This document shows, in pieces, positions 9,401 to 18,400 of a stretch of DNA of 64,000 nt; the stretch's first letter is position 1, and the number at the start of each line of letters is the position of its first letter. The notes under the pieces are model-generated. The model saw only the letters and a list, made by a program, of their open reading frames with translations. It was not told the DNA's origin and made no database searches. The DNA is taken from NCBI GenBank assembly GCA_015709595.1, contig CP054178.1, positions 3,601,205 through 3,665,204 on the forward strand. Reading direction: 5' to 3'. The position numbers were made by a program, and so were the translations under genes. This stretch comes from Phycisphaeraceae bacterium (GTDB lineage: Bacteria; Planctomycetota; Phycisphaerae; Phycisphaerales; SM1A02).

Positions 9401-12400
9401 TGCTTGACCGGGTAGATGCGCACGCGGTTGTCGCGTGAGCGCTGCTCGATGTCGAACATGGCCACCAGTTCCTGGATGGCGTCGAGGTTCGACCGGGTGC
9501 CGACGACGACGAGGGCGTTGAGCTGCTCGTCGGCCCGCACCACCAGCCGCGTCATGGGCACGAAGACATCGGACGCCGCGCCGGGAGCGCCCCCCTGGCC
9601 CTGGGCGGTGCGAATGCGGGCGATCTGGTTCTGCAGCGGCGTGGACTGGGGCAGGTTCTGCGCCCCATCGACGAGAATGGCCTGAATCGTGGCGGCCAGT
9701 TCCGCGGCGTCGGCGTGCTTGAGCGGGATCAGACGCGGCTCCACCCACCCCACCGCCACGTCGGAGTCGAGTCGCTGGCGCATGACCTCGACGAACGCCA
9801 CCGCCTCCTCGCTGCCCGCCACCATGAGCGTGTTCGTGCGACCATCCACGGTCATGGCGATGGGCCCGGCCAGCGCCCGGCCGGTGGTGGTTGAAGGCAC
9901 CCCCTGCACCTGGGCCCCCGGACGCGACCCCAGCGACTTGCCCTGCGTGAACAGGTCATTGACGATGCGCTGGAAGTCCTCCGCCCGGATGTTCTCCAGC
10001 GGAATGATCTGCACCACCACCGCATCCGTGATCGGCAGAGTGTCGAGCGATGCGACGATCTCCACCAGCGCGTTCAGGTTCGCCTCGGTGGAGCTGACGA
10101 TCAACGTGTTCGACACGTCGTTGGGAATCAGCCGGATCGGCTTGGTCAGATCAAGCTGCAGGTCGGGCTGATTGGCCCCGTTGCGCCGCAGCGAGAGCCG
10201 GCGCACCTGCTCCTGAATCGCCCTGGCCAGCGGCGTGTTCGCCTGCTGGTTGGCCGGTTGCAGCATCTGGGTGAGCACCTGGCTCACGGCGGAGGCCTTG
10301 GCGTTGGTCAGCCGCACCATGCGCATCTGCACCTCGGCCATGGCCGGTTCGGAGTCGATGGCCTTGAGAATCGAGACGATGGTGTCCCGATCCGCCGGGT
10401 TGGCGATGACGATGAGCGCATTGCGCCCCTGCATGGCCGAAACGCGGATCGGCTCGGTGACGAGGCGCGACACCGAGTCCGGCGGCTGCGGCTTGTCCAG
10501 CCCGATGGTCTGGATGATGGAGGTGGCCGACGCCGGGTCGACGTTCTGCAGCTCGATGATGAAGATGCCCTGCCCCGCCGCGGGCTGAAGCGAATCGAGC
10601 TGCTTCACGGTCTGCTCAATCTCGGCGAACAGCGCCGCCGTGCAGGCGATGATGAGGGAGTTGCCCGAGGGCTCGGAGCGGATCGAGAGCGGCTGGCGCG
10701 TCTGCTGCGCCTTGGCCTGGAAGGCGTCGCGGATGGCGGCCTCCACGCGGGCCGCCGGGGCGGCCGTCAGCGTCAGGACATGGACGTTCAGCCCCTGCTC
10801 GCCGGCCCGCTGCTGCAGCGCGTCGGAGAGCGCCACGATCTGCTGGAACTCGTCGTCCTCCGCCCGCACAATGAGCGAACTGCTGGCCTCGTTGGCGATG
10901 ATCCGCACCGGCTGACGCCCGACCGGCTGGCCGCGCCCCTGCCGGGACTGCTGAAAGACCTCGGTGAGCGACTGGGCGAACTGCGTCGGGCTGCCCACGG
11001 TGACGGGAATCACACGCGGCGCGGGGCCCTGGGCGAACTCGGCGTTGTCGATCTGTGCGACGATCGCCTCGATCTTGAGCATGTTGTCCCGGTTGGCGGA
11101 CACGATGACGGTGTTGGTCTGCGGCTCGGCGCCGGCCCGCACCCAGTCAGCCGCCTCGACGAGCACGAGCGGCGGCTGATTCTGGTCGCGACGCTCGCCG
11201 TCACCCTGGTTGGATGGAGGCGTGGGACGCCCCTGCGTGCGGGGATCGTTGCCGCGCCCACCCTGCACCTGGGCCTGGAAGGCGTCATTGATCGCCTGCG
11301 CCACGCTCGTGGCGTCCGCCCACTTGAGGGGAATCACGCGCAACTGCAGCGACGGGTCGAACTCCTCGCTGTCGAATTGCTTGATGTAGGTCTGAATGTT
11401 CTCCCACTCCGCCTCGGCCGCAGAAATGAGCAGCGACTTGGGCGGATTGGCGACGATGCGGGTGTTGATCTGGTCGGGCGTCTTGGCATGGATGGCGAAG
11501 GGGCCGTAAAAGAACGAGAGCGCCTCGCGCACGGATTCGGCGCTGGCGTACTCCAGCTTGACGAAGCGCGTCACGGGGCGGGCCTTGGGCAGGTCGATCT
11601 CGGCCAGCAGCGACTCGATCTGCTTGAACTGGTCGGCGGTGGCGGAGATGAAGAGCTGGTTCTCCGGCTCGTTGTAGTCGATGCGCGGCTCGGGCTGGTC
11701 GCTGCTCGCCGGTTGCCGCAGGAACTGCCGCAGCGTCAGCGCCACGTCGAACGCCAGGGCGTTCTTGAGCTTGATGATGCGCCACTCGGTTGGGCTCTTC
11801 ACCGGAACCTCATCCAGCCGCTGGATCAGCATGTCGATCACGGGGAAGGATTCGGGCGTGGCCCGCACGATGAGCGAGTTGCTGCGCCGGTCGGCGATGA
11901 TCTTGCCCTGCACCACCACCGACTCGCCTTCGAGTTCATCCAGCTTCACCGCCACGCCCTGCGTCTCACCCTGTGCGTTGAGATCGAGCGTGTCGGCAAG
12001 CAGTCGCACCGCCTCGGCGGCCTGGGCGCCGGTGAGAGCGTAGATGCGGATGATCATGTTCTCGCTGGGCGGGGGCGAATCGAGCGTGGCGACCATCTCC
12101 TCCGCCGCCGCCAGCGCCTGCTGCGGCGCGTTGAGGATGAGCGAGTTGGTGCGCACGTCCGCCGTGGCCACCACGCCCTGCCCGCCGCGCGTACCGAAGA
12201 CCTGGCCGATGATGCGCGCCACCGCCTGAGCGTCGCCCTTCTTCAGCGCGATGATGCGGATCACCCGCCCGTCGCTGATGGGCTGGTCGATGCGGTCCAG
12301 CAGATCGCGGATGGTCGCCAGGTCCGCCTCGTTGGCGGAGATGAGCAGGTTGCCCGCGCCGCCCGCGCCGGCTTCGCTGGGCACGATGACGGCGGGCGGA

Positions 12401-15400
12401 TCGACGCGGTTGGTCGCCTTGGCGCGTTCCACGAGAAACTGGTTGAGAATGCGCGCCGCGTCCGACGCCCGCGCGAACTCCACGGGCAGCACCGTAAGCG
12501 TCTGCCCCGGGGTTTCACCCGCCTTGTCGAGCAGGTTGATGATCGAAGCGACTTCCTCGTGCTCCCGCGTCGTGCCGGAGACAATGAGCGTGCGGGTCTG
12601 CGCGAAAGGGCGCACGATGATCTGGCCCGGATCGGGCGGATCCCACGGGCGACGGGCGCGGCTGCTTGCGCCCACGCCGACGGTGCGCTCGATCATGTCG
12701 GTGACGACCGCCAGGTCGGCGCTGCGCACCGGGTACAGCCGCACCAGGCGCTCGGAACCCTGGGTAAGCGGAGCGTCAAGGGCGCGGATGATCTCCTCCA
12801 CCACGGTGAACTTGTCGCCCTCGCCGGTGGCGATGATGGCGTTGAGGCGGCTGTCGGAGCGGATGGCCAGCGTCCCCTGCGGCGCACCGCCCCGTCCGCC
12901 GGACCGGCCGCCTCCGCCGAACATCGGTCCCCACGGACCCCAGATCATCGGCCCCTGGTTCCACGTGAGATCCTGCACCAGTTCCTGCACCGTCTGCACG
13001 ATGTCAACCGCTTTGGCGTGCTGCAGCGAGAAGACGCGGAACTGGAGGGTGGGGATGGCGTCCACGGAGTCGAACCGGGAAACCAGGTCGGTGATGACCT
13101 GGTAGTCCTCGTCCGACGCGGCTACCACCAGCGTGTTGCTGACGGCGTCGCCGACGATGGAGACTCGCCGCCCCCCGCGCGACTGCTGTCCGCGACCCTG
13201 ACGGGCCATCTGGGCGCGGTCGTCATAGAGCTGGCGAAGCGTGTCGGCGACCGCTTCAGCGCTGGCCCGCTGGAGCGTGATGGTGCGCACCTCGAAGCCG
13301 CGCGTGGCGTCGCGATCAATCTCGGCCAGCACCGCGTCGATCTCGGTGTTGACCTCCGGCGACGCCCGCACGAGCAGCATGCCGGCGTCGTCCGAAGGCA
13401 GGATCGTGGTGCTGTTGCGGATCTGCTGATCCGATCCGATCACCGCCTGTTCGAGCACCCGCTGGGCCTGGCTGGGGAGAATGTTCTTCACCTCCACCAT
13501 GCGCAGGGGATGGCGCGACTCGCCCAGCTCCACGTCCAGCGACGACAGCAGCGTCTCCACCTCGGTCAGGTGCTCGGGCGACGCGGTGACGAGCAGCATG
13601 TTCGTCCGCGCGTCGATCGAGATGGCCGGCCGAATGGTCGTTCGCTTGAGAGCGGGATCGAGCGCGTCGTAGCGCACATTCAGGATGTCCTGCAGGGGAC
13701 GCTGCACGTCCGCCGCGCGGGCGTGGCGCAGGGGGAACATCTTGAGCGACGCCATCGGCCCCGTGGGGCGCTGGTCGATCAGTTCGATGAACTGATCGAT
13801 GAAGCGGATCGACTCCTCGGCCCCCATCACCAGCACGGAGTTGGTGGCCGGGTCGCTGGTGACGCGGATGAGGGACGGGTCAAAGACGGCGTCGATGGTG
13901 CGTCCCTGCGCCCGAAGCTGCAGTTCCAGGTTGCGGCGCATGCGGTCGGTCTGCTGCCCGCGAGGCCGCTGCACCCCCCCTGCTCCAGCGGGCGAGGCGA
14001 CGCCGATGAGTTCACGCACGCTTTCCGCGGCGCGGTCGGCGGTGATGCGCTCCAGCGGATACACCTTCACCACCACGCGGTCGGTGGCGGCCGGCTGGGT
14101 GAGCGCCAGCAACAAATCGGCCACGGTCTGAAAGTCCACCTCGTTGGCGCTCACAATGAGCGCGTTGTTGACGGTGTCGGCCAGAATCGACACGCGCTGC
14201 TGCGTCGGCTGTCCGCGCCCCGGACCCGGGGAGCCCGGCTGCATCGGCAGGGGCGGCAGCACCTGCTGGAGCGTCTGCGTGACCAGCTGCGCTACCGCCG
14301 AGGCGTCCACCGCGGGCGGCAGGGCGATGTAGCGCACGCGACCCGGCAATTGCGGCATCTCGGCTTGAATCTGACGAGCCAGGTCGCGGATGCGCTCCAC
14401 GGCGCGGGGCGGGCCGAGAACGATGAGTGAGTTGGTCGCCTCATCGACGGCGATGGTGACATCAGCGTCGCCGCTGTCGGCAGGCGGCTGATGGCCCTCG
14501 GTTGCCGGCTTCGGGCTGTTGGCGTCCTGCATCGCCGCGAAAAGCGACAGCACAAGCGCGGAGCGGATGTCAAGCGACGCGGAAGCCGACTGTTCGCCGC
14601 TCGAATCGGGTTGATCGCCGGCGGCGGACGGCGCCTGGGCTTCGGCGGCTGATCCCTCACCCGCCGCTCCCTCGCGCTTCGACTCGGAGGCCCCACCCGA
14701 CCGCGAGCGCATGAGTTCTTCGATGGTAATGACCTCGATCCGCGACCCGCCATTGCCGCCCGCGGCGCCGCGCCGGTCGAGCAGCCGCTTGAGCGTGTCC
14801 GCCACCTCGCGCGCCGTGGCGCGTGAGGGGTCGATGGGCACGGCGCCGATCTCGCGCCGGGCCCCGATGGCGGCGCGATCCACCTGCGACGCCACCGCTT
14901 CGATCATCTCGTGCTGGCGCGGCGTGGCGCGCACGATAAGCGTCTCGCTGGCCGCGTCCACGCGGATCACCGGGGCCGGCTCGCCGGAATCATCGTCGGC
15001 GAAGAGCGTCTCGAGCGTACCCGCCAGCTGCGCCGGGTCGGCATTGTCGATCGTGAGCACTCGCACGGTGCGCGACGGGGCCCGGCCGGTCGGGTCCACG
15101 TCCAGCTGGGTCACCAGCGCCTCGGCCACGTCCAGAACCTGCGCCGAGGCCGAGATGACCACGGCGTTGAGGCGCGTGTCCGCCGCCACGCGGATGGCGG
15201 CGGGCTGCTCCGAGCCCGCCCGCTGGCGGAGGATCTCGGCGCGCATCCAGTTGGGCACCTGCTGCAGGTCGATCTGATCGTCGCTGGCGAGCAGCTGCTC
15301 AACCACGGGCGCCACCGTCTCGGCACGTGCATGCTTGAGGAATACCGCCCGCACCTGGGGCCGGTCCGCGCCGCCCACGCCGCTGTCAAGCGACGCGATG

Positions 15401-18400
15401 ATCGACTCCACCCCGGTCAGCTGCTCCGGGGTGGCGGTGACAATGACCGAGTTGCTCGACGGCTCGGCGGTGATGACCGCCGCCGGTTCGCCGGGGCGCT
15501 GCTTGGCCCGCGCCGCGAGCGACTGCTGAACCGCCGTCGCCACGTCCTGCGCCTTGGCGACCTGCAGGTTGAAGATGCGGATATCGGAGACGCCCGACCC
15601 GCGCGGGGCGTCGAGTTGCGACACCAGCTCGCTGGCCATCGCCAGCAGTTGAGGCGGTGCGCTCACCAGCAGTCGGTTGGATGCCGGGTCCGGCGTCACC
15701 GTCGGCTGGGCCACCGCAATCCCGCGCTCGGAAAGCTCCCTCAGCTCGCGCGGCCAGCGCGCTGGATCGCGCAGCATGGGCGTCACGGCGCCGGCGAGCA
15801 CGGCGGCGTCGCTGTGCTGCAGCGGGATGATCTTGAGGTCCATGGCCGGGGCGGACAGCGAGTCCGCATCCCACTTGGCGAGCAACTCCGTCGCCTGCTC
15901 CGTCTCCGCCTGGGTGCCGATGATGACGATGGCGCCGCTGTTGGGCTCGGCGATGAGTTCGAGCGTGGAGCGCCGGCCCGTGGGGCGCGTGGACTCCATC
16001 ACCCGGCGCACCGTGTCGATCAGCGTCTGCGGCTTGGCGTTGCCCGGGGTGAAGGTGGCGTACGTGCGATCACTGGCGTCGTCGGCCTTGTCCAGCTCCT
16101 TCACCAGCGTGCGAGCCAGCTCCACCGTCTGGCGCGTGCCCGAGACGATGACGCTGTTGGTGCGGGCGTCCGCCTCGACCTGGATCTCCGGCGTCAGGTC
16201 AAGCTGACCGCGCGACGTGCGCAGACGCTGCGCCACGATGCGAGGATCGGTCTTCTGCTGGTTCGTCAACAGCCGCTGCAGGATGGGCGCGATGGTGGCG
16301 GCGTTGGCGTACGTGAGCGAGATGGATTCCGCATCCATCGACTCGGTATCCTGTTGCTTGTCCAGCCCGGCGATGAGCTCCTCTACCTGCGGCAGATCGC
16401 CTTCCAGCCCCACCAGGATGATGGCGTTGGCCCCTCCGGAGGGTATCAGGCGCACGTCCACCGGGTCGCCGGTCTGCTTGCTGATGAGGTTGGGCAGCGC
16501 TTGCGAGAGCGCCCCGGTCACCTCCGCCGCGTTGGCGAAGGTGAGCGGTCTCACCCGCACCACCGGGTCGATGGCCGCGGAGCCGCCCTGATCGAGCTGC
16601 TGAATCAACAACTCCGCCATGGGCATAACGGCCTCGGGGGCGGAGAGAATGATGGTGTTGGTCTTGCGGTCGGCGGTGACGTTGAGCAGCGCCTCGGCGC
16701 TGGCGCCCGAGGCCGCGCCGGGCACGTCGGTCGCCACGCGGGCCACCAGAATGTCGCGCAGCATGGGCGCGACCGTCTCCGCCCGCGCGGATGTGAGCCG
16801 GAAGAAGCGCATGGTCGTGGTCGGCCCGGCCGGACGCACGTCAAGCGCCTGCAGCACCTTCTCCAGTTTCGGATAGATTTCAGGAGGTCCGGCGACCACC
16901 AGCGTCTGCGACACCGGCTCGGTGGTGATGGTGATGGCGGCGCGTCGATCGCCCGCGGCGCCGAAGGCCCCCGCGTCCTTGAGCTGCCGCATCGACGCCG
17001 CCAGGGCGTCGAGGTTGGCATGCACCACGGGATAGGTGCGGATCTCTGACTCATCGTTCAGCTGCTGCCGGTCAAGCTGCTCCACGAGTTGCTCGAACCC
17101 GGCCATGCGCTGCGACTGGGCGTCCACGATGAGCGAGTTGGTCTGGGCGTCGGCCCGCACCACGACTTCGCGGGGCTGCTTCGAACCGGGAATCACCCGT
17201 CCCCGCGCGTCGTAGAGCGGCTCGGGTTCGGGGTACATCTCGTCAAGCACACGGGCCAGTTCCTCGGCACGGGCCACCTTGAGCGGGAAGATGCGGATCT
17301 CGCGTCCGTCCTGCCCTACGCGGTTCATGTCGTTGAGATCATTCACCACCGCCTGAATCTCAGGCAGCAGATCGGGATGCGCCGCGACCATGAGCGAGTT
17401 GGTGTTGGGGTCGGCGGCGATGCTCACGGGTCGATCACGCCGCTCGTCGGCCGATCGCTGGTTGTACTGCGTCATGAGCGCGGCGGCGAAGTTCTGCGCG
17501 TCCGCCGTGCGCAGCTGCAGGATGCGCAGGGGGGGCATGTCCTGGGCCTCCTGCTTATCCAGCGAATCCACCACCGCCTTGATGATGTTGTGCTGATCGG
17601 GCCGCGCCGCCACCAGCACGGCGTTGAGCCGATCCATGGCGAAGTACGTGGGCTGTTTGCCCGCCCCCTCTCCGAAGCGCACGATCTCGTTGCTCGTCAG
17701 CTCCTCGAGGAACTGCACGACTCCGCTGGGCTTGGCGTACTGCAGCGTGAGCAGCCGCACGTCCGCCGGTGGACCGATCGAGGCCTGCAACTGATTGATC
17801 ACGGCGAGGAATCGCACCATCGCCGTGGGCTCCGCCACCGCGACGATGGAGCCGTGATCGGCGTCCACTTCCACCTCGACTTCGCTGGCGGCGGGATCGT
17901 CCCGTGTCAGATCCTGGTAGACCGCCAGGGCGCGCTGGGCCAGGTCGGCAGGGTCGGTGCGCGTCACCTCGATCACGCGCATCTCGCGCGGCACGGCGAC
18001 GGCGGAGAGATCCTTGAGCACCTGCTCCACCTTGCGGAACGTGACCTCGTCGCCGGCCACGATGAGCGTGCGGCTCTGCGGCTCGCCCTCGATGGTCACC
18101 TGCACGGGGTTGGAGCCGTCCTCGGGCCGCTTGACAAGCTGGTCGCGGATGCGGTTGAGGGTCTCGACGATCTTGTTCAGGTCGCCGCGCTCCACGCGAT
18201 AGGTGCGCAGCTCCGCCTGCGGAGGCAGCTGCACGCGGTCAAGCTGCTCCACCAGCGTGACGAACGACTGCATGCGCTCGGCCGGGGCCTCGACGATCAG
18301 CGTGTTGGTGTTGGCGTCGGCGGAGACAAAGACCTCCTTGGGTTCGCGCAGGTGCGGCAGGGGCCGGCCGCGCGAATCCAGCGGCATGGGCGGCTCGGGG

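Noticed and set aside
10258-14430. A 1,390-codon open frame on the plus strand inside the secretin gene
   Set aside because: Its protein is rich in Arg, His, Leu and Gly with no family motif, as expected for the antisense of GC-rich codons; the minus frame has clear secretin repeats.
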